From NCBI GenBank assembly GCA_947493005.1, contig CANLOY010000006.1, forward strand, positions 124,001 through 188,000: a DNA stretch of 64,000 nt, written 5' to 3'. A program made the position numbers and the translations under genes. Origin of the DNA: an uncultured Roseivirga sp. (GTDB lineage Bacteria > Bacteroidota > Bacteroidia > Cytophagales > Cyclobacteriaceae). Every line of letters begins with the position of its first letter. Positions within the stretch are counted from its first letter, which is position 1. The notes beneath the pieces are model-generated. The model did no database searches. It was not told the DNA's origin and saw nothing but the letters and a program-made list of their open reading frames with translations. Below, piece by piece: positions 26,324-35,907 of this stretch.

Positions 26324-26393
26324 AGGGTGTCTTAAATACTATTAAAATGTTAGAAATTAATTTCCATTTCCAACATACCTTTTAGGACACCCT
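26324..26393. terminator. Probable hairpin terminator between peroxiredoxin and thioredoxin genes
   Basis: An 8-bp perfect stem (26324-26331 with 26386-26393) flanks a long AT-rich interior that can form its own smaller hairpins. It lies between convergent genes, so it may serve both, but the T tract is weak. Confidence 0.4.
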
Positions 26394-26417
26394 CTTGTAT
26401 CTCCAAGCCAAACCATG

Positions 26418-26945
26418 TTAACGTTTATAGGTCTTTGGATCGAGTGCTGCTGGTGACCAATGTCTGAAAAACTCTAGCACTTTCCTTGTGCTATGCCCTG
26501 ATCCTTCTTCTAAATAGGCACTATTTTGTGTATGAAGACGATTCCCTTCTGCGTCTAAAACAATAAAAACAGGAAACCCAAAGCGTTCAGGATGACCGTA
26601 CTTCTCAAAGATTTCCTCATTCTGGTTCTCCATGCTCCAATTTACCAGTACCGTCACGTAGCTCTCGTTCATGGCCGTTCTCAGCGTGTCATTCGCTTCT
26701 ACCTTATCATGAAATAGGATACACCACCCACACCAGTTTCCTCCGAACTGAATCAATACATGTTTCCCCTCTTTATTGGCTTTTTCCACTGCTACAGCTA
26801 TATCAGCTTTCGCATCAGCTGTTGGGTCATAAAGTTTCTCTTTTTTGGGTTTAACTAGTTTAAGCTTCTTGGCTTTGGTCTCTTGAGCAAATGATGAGAT
26901 TGAGAAACTAATCGAAACTAGTAATATCAGGGTAACGTTTTTCAT
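26418..26945 (-). CDS. Secreted thioredoxin-fold protein with CGWC motif
   Basis: About 175 residues from the start chosen here; the frame stays open to an ATG at 27005, but the ATG at 26945 gives a clear signal peptide (MKNVTLILLVSISFSISSFA), so the extra 20 residues are unlikely. The protein is therefore periplasmic. After a Lys-rich linker (26-38) comes a thioredoxin_7/DUF255-like domain with the dithiol GNWCGWCILFHDK (C72, C75) and the cis-proline region FGFPVFIVLD. It is probably a thiol-disulfide reductase or isomerase for envelope proteins. DUF4197, upstream on the same strand, is 67 bases from the start, so a shared transcript is plausible. Confidence 0.8.
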   Translation of the reverse strand: MKNVTLILLVSISFSISSFAQETKAKKLKLVKPKKEKLYDPTADAKADIAVAVEKANKEGKHVLIQFGGNWCGWCILFHDKVEANDTLRTAMNESYVTVLVNWSMENQNEEIFEKYGHPERFGFPVFIVLDAEGNRLHTQNSAYLEEGSGHSTRKVLEFFRHWSPAALDPKTYKR

Positions 26946-27012
26946 AGTTAGCAATTCAAGGTTTGCACTGAATATACTCAAAAAGCACAAACTCTTGATT
27001 ATCAAACCATCA

Positions 27013-27717
27013 CTACTTAAAAACCTTCTTAAGCAGTTCAGTAGTTCTTGCAGCAGGGTTCTTACGAATATTCAACTCCTCTTTAGCTATCATAACAAAG
27101 AGCCCGTCAATGGCCTTTTGTGTTACATATGCTGTCAGGTCTGTCTCTACCTTCTTTACAAAAGGAATCTTGTTGTACTTCTTCATTATATCGCTCCAGT
27201 ACTTTGTCGCATTTACCTTCTCCAAAGAAGCATTAATAATCGGGTTGAATTTCCTGGTCAGATCAGTTGTAGTTTGATTTTCTAAAAATCTGGTTCCAGC
27301 ATCTGGTTCGCCTTTTACAATGTTAATCGCATCACTAATTGTAAGCCCTTTTATAGCTGTGACAAAAATATCTTTAGCTTCGGAAGCAGCATCTTCGGCA
27401 GCTCTATTCAAGGATTCAACAGCCTTATCTACTTCTTTTCCTAAACCAATTGCCCTTAGCTTTTTCTCCACATTCTTAGCGTCTTCAGGAACTGGAATCT
27501 TTATCTCCGGATTTCCATAGTAGCCATCAAGCTGTGACAAAAGATTAACCCCCTTTCCAGTTCCCTGAATAAAAGCTTCTTTCAAAGCATTGGCTGCTTC
27601 TTCTTTTGAAAACTCTTTACCACCAAGTAAGTTTTTAGCCTTTTTTAATAACTGAGCCTCTGCTGAACAGCTCATTACAAGTAAAAGAGAAAATAGAATT
27701 GAGATATGCCTGATCAT
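27013..27717 (-). CDS. DUF4197 family envelope protein
   Basis: A protein of 234 residues with an N-terminal signal sequence ending near LVMSCSAEAQ; it could be processed as a lipoprotein at Cys17 or by signal peptidase I after AEA. The mature protein is helical and covers DUF4197 throughout, with ALKEAFIQGTGKGVNLLSQ, KIPVPEDAKNVEKKLRAIG and the C-terminal AIDGLFVMIAKEELNIRKNP. The family is found in Proteobacteria and Bacteroidota and has no assigned function. It is followed on the same strand by the secreted thioredoxin-like gene. Confidence 0.85.
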   Translation of the reverse strand: MIRHISILFSLLLVMSCSAEAQLLKKAKNLLGGKEFSKEEAANALKEAFIQGTGKGVNLLSQLDGYYGNPEIKIPVPEDAKNVEKKLRAIGLGKEVDKAVESLNRAAEDAASEAKDIFVTAIKGLTISDAINIVKGEPDAGTRFLENQTTTDLTRKFNPIINASLEKVNATKYWSDIMKKYNKIPFVKKVETDLTAYVTQKAIDGLFVMIAKEELNIRKNPAARTTELLKKVFK

Positions 27718-27819
27718 AATGATGTACTTTTTGGTTACTCTAACGAAGTTTGTGCCAAAAAGCTCATATCAATAGAACTTTTTATCCACTGATCAGCAAA
27801 ACAAGGATCAAAATTTTGA

Positions 27820-28074
27820 TCACTTATCTTCCTCAGTAATCAGGATTACCTTTTGGTTCTCGGTAATAGCATCCACCATTTTGGTATAACTTACACGCTC
27901 TCCATTGTTCTTCGATACATAGAAGTACTCCATTCCTTCCAGTTCTACTGTACATTCTCCTAACTGATAACGAAGTGACTTGACTACAGCACCTTCTACA
28001 ATGGGGTTGTTATTTAAATCCAACAGTTTTGGAAGCGGCTTTTCCTTAGGTTTCTTTTTAAACAGTCCGAACAT
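27820..28074 (-). CDS. Conserved hypothetical protein, 84 aa
   Basis: A protein of 84 residues with a basic start (MFGLFKKKPKEKPLPK) and then a compact beta-rich domain (EGAVVKSLRYQLGECTVELEG, YVSKNNGERVSYTKMVDAIT). It looks like a small soluble domain, and I do not recognise a family. No signal peptide is evident. A 16-bp perfect palindrome (27806-27821) overlaps its stop codon and may act as a terminator stem. The next gene on this strand is DUF4197, 102 bases away, and leuS is divergent upstream. Confidence 0.55.
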   Translation of the reverse strand: MFGLFKKKPKEKPLPKLLDLNNNPIVEGAVVKSLRYQLGECTVELEGMEYFYVSKNNGERVSYTKMVDAITENQKVILITEEDK

Positions 28075-28162
28075 AGAGATGTATTAATTCATCAAAGATA
28101 ATGGCTCTCATTAAAATCGAATGATTATTACCAAAAATCATTTATTAAGGTACTAAAAACAC

Positions 28163-28170
28163 TATTTTTG
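28163..28170 (+). promoter_or_regulatory. Promoter -7 box of leuS
   Basis: TATTTTTG matches TAnnTTTG and is located 33 bases before the leuS start; transcription would start about 28177, giving a leader of about 27 nt. The region about 20 bases further upstream is TTTA, one base from the TTTG -33 element. Confidence 0.5.
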
Positions 28171-28203
28171 CAGACTTTAAACTAGAAAATCGGTTAAGCG
28201 GCA

Positions 28204-30987
28204 ATGGCTGAATATAATCATCGCGAAATAGAGCCTAAATGGCAGGCGTTTTGGAAGAATCAGGAAACTTTCAAAGCAACAACAGACACTTCAAAACCTA
28301 AGTTCTATGCATTAGACATGTTTCCATATCCATCTGGAGCTGGTCTGCACGTTGGTCACCCGCTAGGTTATATTGCCAGTGACATTGTTTCCCGATTTAA
28401 AAGAAATAAAGGCTTCAATGTACTTCACCCCATGGGTTTCGATGCCTTTGGATTACCTGCCGAGCAATATGCTATACAAACAGGACAACACCCTGCAATT
28501 ACTACCAAAGAGAATATTGCACGCTACAAAGAGCAATTGAAAAACATTGGTTTTGCGTTTGATTGGGACAAGGAGGTACAAACTTGTGACCCTTCATACT
28601 ATAAATGGACACAATGGATCTTTATGCAAATATTCAATAGTTGGTTCAACTACGACAAGAATAAAGCGGAGCATATCGATTTATTAATTGAAAAGTTTTC
28701 AGCCAAAGGGAATGGTGAAATAAACGCAGCTTGCGATGAAGACACTCCAAAGTTCTCTGCTGACGAATGGAATAGTTGGGATGAAAAAACTCAGCAAGAA
28801 ACACTATTGAAATACAGACTAACTTATCTCTCTGAGACTGCGGTAAACTGGTGCCCGGAACTGGGTACTGTACTTTCTAACGATGAGGTAAAAGATGGCT
28901 TCTCTGAAAGAGGCGGGTTTCCTGTAATCCGAAAAAACATGAAGCAGTGGAGTATGAGAATCACTGCTTATGCTGAAAGATTACTAGAAGGTTTGGATAG
29001 CATTGATTGGTCTGATCCATTAAAGGAAATGCAGCGTAACTGGATTGGCAAATCAATTGGAGCGGAACTAGCCTTTCCTGTTGAAAATTCAGACGCTAAA
29101 ATCGAAGTATTCACCACTCGAATCGATACGATTTTCGGAGTAACATTTCTTTCCTTAGCTCCCGAAAGTGATTTAACAAAAGCATTAACAACTCCTGAAC
29201 AAAAGGAGGCTGTTGAAGCCTATGTTGAAGAAGCCGCATCTCGTTCGGAAAGAGACAGAATGAGTGATGTGAAAAACATCTCTGGGGTTTTTACCGGAAG
29301 TTATGCCATTAATCCATTCAATGGTGTAAAGATACCTGTTTGGGTAGCAGATTATGTATTGGCTGGTTATGGTACGGGAGCAGTAATGGCCGTTCCTTGT
29401 GGTGATCAGAGAGATTATGACTTTGCCAAGCATTTTGACCTTCCTATAGTTCCGGTAATCAAAGATGCCGACATCAGTGAAAATGCTGATCCTACTAAAG
29501 AAGGTGAGATGATCAATTCAGACTTCTTGAATGGTCTTTCTTGCAAAGCTGCTATTGCCAAAGCTATTGAGTTTGCGGAAGAGAAAGGCATTGGTAAAGG
29601 AAAAGTGAACTACCGTATTCGCGATGCTATTTTTGCTCGTCAAAGGTATTGGGGTGAACCGGTTCCGGTCTACTTCAAAAACGACATTCCTTATCTGGTA
29701 GAAGAAAAAGATTTACCGGTAATTCTTCCAGAAATTGATAAGTATTTACCAACTGAAGATGGTGATCCACCGCTAGGCAGGGCGGAAAACTTCACCTACT
29801 CCCCTTCCGGAGACAGTGAGTCGTATCCATTGGAGCTGAGCACTATGCCGGGCTGGGCAGGCTCTAGCTGGTATTGGTACAGATACATGGATGCACACAA
29901 TAATGATGCTTTCATTGCTAAAGACATTCAGCAGTATTGGGAAAATGTCGACTTGTATATAGGAGGTTCTGAGCATGCTACTGGTCACTTACTCTACTCC
30001 AGATTCTGGAATAAAATCTTATTTGACTTAGGGCATGTAAATCAGGAAGAACCTTTCAAAAAACTGATCAACCAGGGTATGATCCAGGGTAGATCGAACT
30101 TTGTATACCGGATCAAAGGAGAAAACAAGTTTGTATCTAAAGGATTGAGAAAAGATTATGACACTACAGCGATGCATGTAGATGTAAGCCTTTGCCGGAA
30201 TGATGAGCTTGATTTGGAGGGTTTCAAAAACTGGAGACCTGATTTGAAAGATGCTGAATTTATTCTGGAAGACAGCAAGTACATCTGTGGTTGGGAGATT
30301 GAAAAGATGTCAAAATCCAAGTATAATGTGGTTAATCCTGATGACATTATAGAACGTTATGGTGCTGATACTTTAAGGCTTTATGAAATGTTCCTGGGGC
30401 CACTGGAGCAATTCAAACCTTGGAATACCAATGGTATCGATGGAGTAAGAAAGTTCCTAAGTAAACTATGGAGACTTTTCCATGATGAGCAAGGCAACTT
30501 GAATGTATCCGATGCAGAGCCCACCAAGGAAGAACTAAAATCGCTGCACAAAGCCATTAAGAAAGCTCAGGAAGATATTGAGCGATACGCCTTCAATACT
30601 TCTGTGAGTACCTTTATGATTTGCGTAAATGAGTTATCAGCACTTAAGTGCAACAAACGTGATATTCTGGAAAAACTGGTTATTATTGTTTCTCCTTATG
30701 CCCCTCATATTACCGAAGAGTTATGGTCACTATTAGGCAATGATACCAGCATTATCGAAGCTCAATACCCGGATTTTAATGAGGCCTACCTGGCTGAAGA
30801 TGAACTGGAATACCCAGTAATGATTAATGGTAAAATGCGTACTAAAATCAAACTAGCTGCAAGTCTGAGTAAAGATGAAATTGAAAGTGCAGCACTGGCC
30901 AATGAAACCGTTCAGAAATGGCTAGAAGGCAAGTCTCCTAAAAAGGTGATTGTAGTACCTAAGAAAATTGTGAATTTGGTGGTTTAA
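28204..30987 (+). CDS. leuS: Leucyl-tRNA synthetase
   Basis: A class I aminoacyl-tRNA synthetase of 927 residues that charges tRNA-Leu. The HIGH-type motif is [12 protein letters not shown] (41-52) and the KMSKS loop is at 701-705. The editing (CP1) domain lies between them, with the threonine-rich [11 protein letters not shown] segment and [12 protein letters not shown] containing its catalytic Asp. An insert of about 45 residues near 160-200 and a leucine-specific insert before KMSKS (about 640-690) are usual for the Bacteroidota form, so the protein is slightly longer than E. coli LeuRS (860). A single-gene transcript is likely, with a terminator just after the stop. Confidence 0.97.
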   Translation: MAEYNHREIEPKWQAFWKNQETFKATTDTSKPKFYALDMFPYPSGAGLHVGHPLGYIASDIVSRFKRNKGFNVLHPMGFDAFGLPAEQYAIQTGQHPAITTKENIARYKEQLKNIGFAFDWDKEVQTCDPSYYKWTQWIFMQIFNSWFNYDKNKAEHIDLLIEKFSAKGNGEINAACDEDTPKFSADEWNSWDEKTQQETLLKYRLTYLSETAVNWCPELGTVLSNDEVKDGFSERGGFPVIRKNMKQWSMRITAYAERLLEGLDSIDWSDPLKEMQRNWIGKSIGAELAFPVENSDAKIEVFTTRIDTIFGVTFLSLAPESDLTKALTTPEQKEAVEAYVEEAASRSERDRMSDVKNISGVFTGSYAINPFNGVKIPVWVADYVLAGYGTGAVMAVPCGDQRDYDFAKHFDLPIVPVIKDADISENADPTKEGEMINSDFLNGLSCKAAIAKAIEFAEEKGIGKGKVNYRIRDAIFARQRYWGEPVPVYFKNDIPYLVEEKDLPVILPEIDKYLPTEDGDPPLGRAENFTYSPSGDSESYPLELSTMPGWAGSSWYWYRYMDAHNNDAFIAKDIQQYWENVDLYIGGSEHATGHLLYSRFWNKILFDLGHVNQEEPFKKLINQGMIQGRSNFVYRIKGENKFVSKGLRKDYDTTAMHVDVSLCRNDELDLEGFKNWRPDLKDAEFILEDSKYICGWEIEKMSKSKYNVVNPDDIIERYGADTLRLYEMFLGPLEQFKPWNTNGIDGVRKFLSKLWRLFHDEQGNLNVSDAEPTKEELKSLHKAIKKAQEDIERYAFNTSVSTFMICVNELSALKCNKRDILEKLVIIVSPYAPHITEELWSLLGNDTSIIEAQYPDFNEAYLAEDELEYPVMINGKMRTKIKLAASLSKDEIESAALANETVQKWLEGKSPKKVIVVPKKIVNLVV

Positions 30988-31010
30988 GAACCTCTGTATT
31001 CCATGAAAAA

Positions 31011-31039
31011 AGAGTTCCAAAACCGGAGCTCTTTTTTTG
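31011..31039 (+). terminator. leuS intrinsic terminator
   Basis: An 8-bp stem containing one G-U wobble (31011-31018 with 31025-31032), followed by seven T residues; it starts 24 bases after the leuS stop. Confidence 0.8.
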
Positions 31040-31050
31040 TTGAAATAGAA

Positions 31051-31072
31051 AAAGAGGCCCGGAGGCCTCTTT
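31051..31072 (-). terminator. Terminator of the metallopeptidase gene
   Basis: A perfect 9-bp stem (31051-31059 with 31064-31072) with a 4-base loop. On the minus strand it leads into a T-rich tract and ends the leftward lipoprotein message at 31108. Confidence 0.75.
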
Positions 31073-31107
31073 CAATCGACACTAAATTGACCATTTGATG
31101 ATCACCA

Positions 31108-32019
31108 CTATAAGTTTGCTTTTCCGCCTTTCTGAGCCATAAACCTTTGTGAACGTACTCCTCTGATATTATTAAGATTAACATCAAAGTTGATATTGGC
31201 TTTGATTTTTTGTTTTAGGGCAACTAACTCCTGAAAGCTGTCGAAGAACCTGATTTTCTGAGAAGCCACTGAGTTGCCAGTTGGCACATCACCCACCACA
31301 TATGTGGCAAAAGATTCTGCTATGTCTTCTCCCGGGTTAGTAGCAGCATATTCAGAAACAAATCTATCTCTATACTTTCTGTAAAAAGCTGCATAACCTT
31401 CAAGGTCATCTTGCCCGATTTGTTGATTCTCCTGGTAAATATCTCCCCAAAACCTGCTAAAGAACTGATTGATATATGAACCCGAGTTACTGCACCCCTC
31501 CCCTGTATGGAAAGTACCGCAGTTATTCCCATTAACATCTACCTGAGTATGGTCTAAGGTCAGCAAATGAGCTACTTCATGGATAGAAGTATACGCACTT
31601 TCCGCTTTCACAAACTGATTGTTGTTATCCCAAACAAAATCCAGATTATGTCCCATTTCCCAAACACTCAGGTTATTCTGATCGAGTGGTGCTACATAGG
31701 CTGCTGTTCCATCCTCTGGGTCAGCAAAAAGCTCCAGTTCTTTCATCACACTTCTGGCTTCGGCAGGGATAATGCTTGTAAAGAAGCTCCAGAATTCCTT
31801 TTGTCTCGACTCATTGAAAAAGCCTTTAGAAGCGGGGCCACTTTGGATGAGTGTTATATTATTACCCGCAACAGAATACTTAGCAACCAATCCTCTTCTT
31901 CTGGTCTGATCACTATTATCAATTGGTGTTTCATCACCACTATCTTCCTTATCACAACTGAATATGGCAACTGATAGAAATAGGCTGAGGAATAGTAAGA
32001 TGTGCTTCGATGTTTTCAT
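31108..32019 (-). CDS. Zinc metallopeptidase-like lipoprotein (HExxHxxxxxH)
   Basis: A protein of 303 residues from the ATG at 32019, which gives a lipoprotein signal (AIFSC, Cys22); the frame remains open to an ATG at 32052, but that adds 11 residues before the signal. The putative zinc site is SIHEVAHLLTLDH (147-157): H147, E148, H151 and H157 have metzincin-like spacing, although the usual Gly at 154 is replaced by Thr. ESFATYVVGD near 260 may supply a further conserved acid. It is probably anchored in the outer membrane as a protease of unknown target, comparable with the putative zinc-binding metallopeptidases (PF15890) of Bacteroidota. A second lipoprotein gene lies 60 bases upstream. 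Confidence 0.72.
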   Translation of the reverse strand: MKTSKHILLFLSLFLSVAIFSCDKEDSGDETPIDNSDQTRRRGLVAKYSVAGNNITLIQSGPASKGFFNESRQKEFWSFFTSIIPAEARSVMKELELFADPEDGTAAYVAPLDQNNLSVWEMGHNLDFVWDNNNQFVKAESAYTSIHEVAHLLTLDHTQVDVNGNNCGTFHTGEGCSNSGSYINQFFSRFWGDIYQENQQIGQDDLEGYAAFYRKYRDRFVSEYAATNPGEDIAESFATYVVGDVPTGNSVASQKIRFFDSFQELVALKQKIKANINFDVNLNNIRGVRSQRFMAQKGGKANL

Positions 32020-32079
32020 AATTGTAATGTTTACAGATGAATCCGTTAACATTACAATTACCCCACCCCCTGAAAAAAA

Positions 32080-32931
32080 TTAATTATCCTCTTCTTCGAG
32101 GACTCCCTCCTCGTTGTTCTTTTTGCGCCTTTTCTTTTTCTCTTTTTTAGGCTTAGGTGGTTTGTTCTTCTTCTTAAACAAGCCCAACCCTCGCTTCTTT
32201 TTAGAAGCAGTATCAACCGATACCGTGTCTGATTGGAGAGCCAGTAATGATGCAGAGTCTATAGGCTCTTCAGCCTTTATCTCTTCCATTTTCAGGAAAT
32301 GCTCCCCAAAGCGTTTATTATACTGCTCCTGTTCGTTGTTGAACCCTCCTCTTAACAAAGGCGCATATTGAACTCTTATGGCAGAAGGATACTGAGCCAT
32401 TTCAGCCATAAGGCTATCATATCTTGTAGTATCACCTCTATTAACCCGAGCTCTAAGTAAACTATCGTATCGGGTTCTGTTAAAGTGTACAAGCTTTGTC
32501 TCCAGCTTGTCAAGTTTATAGAAAGGCTTTTTCTTAGTAATTCGATCAAACAAATATGGATTTTCCAGAACCGGTTTCTCTTTACCTCTGAAAACCCTTG
32601 CCCACAGCTTCTCTTTCACCCTGTTTTCATAAGTAAAACCATACTTTTCCAAGGAGTGAACTCTACCTCTTTGAACTCTGAAACCACTCCCGGAAGTACC
32701 TTTCATAAACTTCTCCATTAAGGTATCTCCATCTTCAGCCTTAAACCGGAATCCATAAGGCCTTTTAGGAACAGTATCTCCTTCAACTACAGTAAATAAT
32801 GAGTATAACTTCTCTTGTTCGGATTCGTCAAGAACAAACGCAGACTGATAGGCAGGGCAAATCATTTGCACAGCGCATGAGGATAGCAGGCATGATGCCA
32901 GCAGCAGGCATATGACGGTTGTTTTGTTCAT
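32080..32931 (-). CDS. Conserved lipoprotein with highly basic C-terminus
   Basis: A protein of 283 residues with lipobox LLSSC (Cys19). The mature start has two more cysteines (CAVQMICPAYQSAFVLDESE), a pattern I associate with conserved Bacteroidota lipoproteins of unknown function. The middle (about 70-200) is rich in Arg/Lys/Tyr, and the last 50 residues have an extraordinary Lys/Arg-Pro tract, including KKKNKPPKPKKEKKKRRKK, before an acidic end. Such tails can bind LPS, DNA or peptidoglycan, but the function is not known. It lies 60 bases upstream of the metallopeptidase lipoprotein on the same strand and may share its transcript. Confidence 0.6.
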   Translation of the reverse strand: MNKTTVICLLLASCLLSSCAVQMICPAYQSAFVLDESEQEKLYSLFTVVEGDTVPKRPYGFRFKAEDGDTLMEKFMKGTSGSGFRVQRGRVHSLEKYGFTYENRVKEKLWARVFRGKEKPVLENPYLFDRITKKKPFYKLDKLETKLVHFNRTRYDSLLRARVNRGDTTRYDSLMAEMAQYPSAIRVQYAPLLRGGFNNEQEQYNKRFGEHFLKMEEIKAEEPIDSASLLALQSDTVSVDTASKKKRGLGLFKKKNKPPKPKKEKKKRRKKNNEEGVLEEEDN

Positions 32932-33088
32932 TCAAATCCCTTAACAGGGGCAACAATTTAATAAGTTTTCAAAAAATGCTCTCCCAGAAGCATTTTCGAA
33001 ATATTTTAAACTAACCACGTTAATCATGGTTATTCACTAATAACTAAGGCCTAAAATGACGATTAATCATTGTAAGTTTATTCTGTAA

Positions 33089-34222
33089 ATGAAGCAGTTC
33101 GATTATATAATTGCCGGAGCAGGTATGGCTGGTTTAACCCTTGCCTACATGTTGATGGGATCGAAAGATAAGAAAAAAACTGTTTTAATCCTCGACAGAG
33201 ACGATAAGAGTAAAAACGATCGTACTTGGTCTTTTTGGGAAAAGAGTGATAACTTATTCGAAAATCTGGTCTATAAATCCTGGGATCAAGCCAGGTTCTC
33301 AGGACCTGGCTTCGACAGCACTTTTGATATTACCCCCTACAAATACAAGATGATCAGAGGAAGTGACTTTTATGCTTTTATGAAAGCCGTTTTCTCAAAA
33401 AGTGATCAAATCACCTGGTTCAAAGAAGAAATCCTGAATATTGAAGACAATGGAATAGTCAAAACCAATTTAAATCAATACCAGGCCAAATATGTATTTG
33501 ATAGTACTTTTGATTACAAATCACTTTTAAGTAAGGACTGCACAACCTTACTGCAACACTTCAAGGGTTATGTTATCGAAACAGAGCAGCCTTGTTTTAA
33601 TCCAGATCAATTTACTTATATGGATTTTAATGTGGACCAGGAAGGAGATTGTCGTTTTGGCTACGTACTACCTTTTACTCCTAAAAAGGCCCTTATTGAA
33701 TACACCCTCTTTAATGACAAGGTGTTAAGTCCAGCTGAATACGATAAAAGGCTCAATGATTATATCAAAACATTGCAGATACCGAGGCACAAAATTCTAG
33801 AGGAAGAATATGGTATTATTCCCATGACTGACTTTCCATTTCAACAAAAACAGAGTGATCAGGTAATCAGAATTGGCACCAACGGAGGTTTCACCAAAGC
33901 ATCTACTGGCTTTACATTTTTAAGAAGTCAAAAGATTTTGAAAAAGGTGGTTGAAAATCTTGACACTAATGATCCCCCTCTTAAAAACCTTCCTTATCAG
34001 AAGTCAAGATTTAAAAAGTATGATGCTACATTATTGAATGTACTTCATTCTGGAAAGTATACCGGTGACCAGTTATTTACACCAATGTTTAAGAAAAACG
34101 GAGCTAAGGCCTTTTTCAAGTTTCTGGATGAAGAAACTAGTTTAGGGGAAGAACTCAAAATCATGTCTTCTACCCCAATATTGAATTTTGCCACGGCTTT
34201 TATCAAATCTATGCTCAAGTAA
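33089..34222 (+). CDS. Lycopene cyclase family FAD-dependent protein
   Basis: A protein of 377 residues with the N-terminal dinucleotide fold FDYIIAGAGMAGLTLAYML (GxGxxG at 10-15) and the lycopene-cyclase segment DRTWSFWEK. The GFVLPFTP-like region FGYVLPFTPKKALIEYT and the C-terminal GTNGGFTKASTGFTF motif are conserved in CrtY-type beta-cyclases, which close the ionone rings of lycopene to make beta-carotene at the membrane. No other carotenoid gene (crtB, crtI, crtE, crtZ) lies within the window; ispG, at 42-44 kb, supplies the pathway only distantly. Length is normal. Cardiolipin synthase begins 13 bases after the stop and is likely cotranscribed. Confidence 0.85.
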   Translation: MKQFDYIIAGAGMAGLTLAYMLMGSKDKKKTVLILDRDDKSKNDRTWSFWEKSDNLFENLVYKSWDQARFSGPGFDSTFDITPYKYKMIRGSDFYAFMKAVFSKSDQITWFKEEILNIEDNGIVKTNLNQYQAKYVFDSTFDYKSLLSKDCTTLLQHFKGYVIETEQPCFNPDQFTYMDFNVDQEGDCRFGYVLPFTPKKALIEYTLFNDKVLSPAEYDKRLNDYIKTLQIPRHKILEEEYGIIPMTDFPFQQKQSDQVIRIGTNGGFTKASTGFTFLRSQKILKKVVENLDTNDPPLKNLPYQKSRFKKYDATLLNVLHSGKYTGDQLFTPMFKKNGAKAFFKFLDEETSLGEELKIMSSTPILNFATAFIKSMLK

Positions 34223-34235
34223 CTTATCTTTAGTT

Positions 34236-35696
34236 ATGCTTGAGTTATGGCAATCAATATCTCCTTTTATCCTACCTGTCTATTACGTTGCCATATTCTT
34301 TGTCGTCATCAATATATTACTGGAAAACAGAAACCCCTTAAAAACACACTCTTATCTGTTACTATTGCTACTCCTCCCATTTGCGGGTATTATCATCTAT
34401 TTGTTCTTTGGTCGAAATCAGAGGAAAAGAAAAGTATTCGCAAAACGGCAATTAATCAACCATGCCTTTGGCGCCCAATATGTGCATGAGTATTTAGACA
34501 AAAACGAAGTCATCAGCTCAAGGCACGAATCTGAAAAGAAGTGGATCCAATACCGAAAGCTAGTTCGATTCCTGTCCAATGACCTATCTCCTTTGAGCCT
34601 GAATAATCAGGTAACCATTCTTAGAAATGGGGAAGAAAAATTTCCCGAAGTGATGGAGGCAATAAGAAAAGCCAAACAACATATTCATATTGAGTATTAT
34701 ATTTTCGATAATGATACTGTTGGAGGTCCACTTTCCGAACTGCTATTAAAAAAAGTAAAGGAAGGTGTTGAAGTTAGAATTCTTTTAGATGGAGTAGGTT
34801 CGTTGAGTGTAAAAAATGCCTTCTTTAAAAAAATGAGAACAGGTGGCATTCTGATTGAAGAATTTATGCCCGTAATGTTCCCTTCTTTTACCAGTAAAAT
34901 CAACTACCGGGACCACAGGAAAATCATAGTGGTTGATGGAAAAATTGGTTTTACTGGAGGTATTAATCTTGATGATCGTTATGTCAATGGTAAAACTGGC
35001 CAAGTATATTGGAGAGACACACACTTGAAACTTGAAGGAGATGCTGTTAAAACACTGCAATTTCTTTTTTTGCTTAACTGGCAATTTGTTACCCAACAGG
35101 AATTTCAATCTACTGCTTCCTATTTCCCCCAAATAGAAAATACTGGTAATCATTGTGTTCAGATCAATGCAAGTGGGCCTGATTTAGAATTGGCTAGCAT
35201 AATGGAATCTTTTTTTATTGCCATAACATCGGCAAAAAAAAGCGTCAAGATTGCTACTCCATACTTTATTCCCAACGAGAGCATTCTGGATGCTATAATT
35301 ACAGCTGCAAAAAGTAACATACAGGTAGAATTACTTATTCCTTACGAGTCAGACTCTTGGATTGTCCAGGCGGCATCACTTTCTTTTGTTGATCGACTAC
35401 TAAAGGGAGGGGTAAAAATATTTCTCTACAAAAAGGGTTTTATGCACTCCAAGGTAATTATCATTGATGATAATTTTGCCTCAGTAGGCACTGCCAATAT
35501 GGACTACAGAAGTTTTGACCTGAACCATGAGGTCAATGCTTATATTTATGATACTGATCTTGTCGAGACACTGCTTGAACAGTTTGCTGACGACAAAAAA
35601 GAATGTATTGAAATTGCAGCAGATGACTGGAAAAACAGAGGGTTCAAACAGAAAATAAAAGAATCGCTTTGCAGGCTTCTTGCTCCTCTTCTTTGA
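34236..35696 (+). CDS. cls: Cardiolipin synthase (phospholipase D superfamily)
   Basis: A protein of 486 residues from ATG 34236; an in-frame TTG at 34188 would overlap the preceding gene and add 16 residues with no family support. Two N-terminal membrane helices (about 8-28 and 36-55, PFAGIIIYLFFGRNQRKRK) are followed by two PLDc domains: HKD motif 1 is NYRDHRKIIVVDG (H227, K229) and motif 2 is FMHSKVIIIDDN (H404, K406), followed by GTANMDYRSFDLNHEV. The enzyme joins two phosphatidylglycerols, or phosphatidylethanolamine and phosphatidylglycerol, to give cardiolipin in the inner membrane. Length agrees with ClsA-type proteins (about 480-490). Confidence 0.93.
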   Translation: MLELWQSISPFILPVYYVAIFFVVINILLENRNPLKTHSYLLLLLLLPFAGIIIYLFFGRNQRKRKVFAKRQLINHAFGAQYVHEYLDKNEVISSRHESEKKWIQYRKLVRFLSNDLSPLSLNNQVTILRNGEEKFPEVMEAIRKAKQHIHIEYYIFDNDTVGGPLSELLLKKVKEGVEVRILLDGVGSLSVKNAFFKKMRTGGILIEEFMPVMFPSFTSKINYRDHRKIIVVDGKIGFTGGINLDDRYVNGKTGQVYWRDTHLKLEGDAVKTLQFLFLLNWQFVTQQEFQSTASYFPQIENTGNHCVQINASGPDLELASIMESFFIAITSAKKSVKIATPYFIPNESILDAIITAAKSNIQVELLIPYESDSWIVQAASLSFVDRLLKGGVKIFLYKKGFMHSKVIIIDDNFASVGTANMDYRSFDLNHEVNAYIYDTDLVETLLEQFADDKKECIEIAADDWKNRGFKQKIKESLCRLLAPLL

Positions 35697-35886
35697 CGCT
35701 ATTTTTTAGCTCCGCTAAAATACTTAAGCCAGCCTGCCATCGTTTACTCTGAGTTGAAAACAATATTCAAAAATAATTGAACAAGCAACCTGATTTTTCT
35801 ATCACTTTATAGATGAGTTCTTCATCGTTTATTAATCGAACATTAACACTTATCAAATTATAAACGTCACTCAATTGGTTTAACTT

Positions 35887-35894
35887 TACATTTG
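35887..35894 (+). promoter_or_regulatory. Possible -7 box before the phosphodiesterase gene
   Basis: TACATTTG fits TAnnTTTG, with no clear -33 partner. Initiation near 35901 would rule out TTG 35899 as start and leave only a very short leader before TTG 35908, so the box may be fortuitous. The rest of 35697-35886 holds no gene that I can support. Confidence 0.35.
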
Positions 35895-35907
35895 AAACTT
35901 GCGTGTA

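Noticed and set aside
34188-34235. TTG 34188 as the cls start
   Set aside because: It would overlap the end of lycopene cyclase and add residues without family support; ATG 34236 precedes the usual N-terminal helices.
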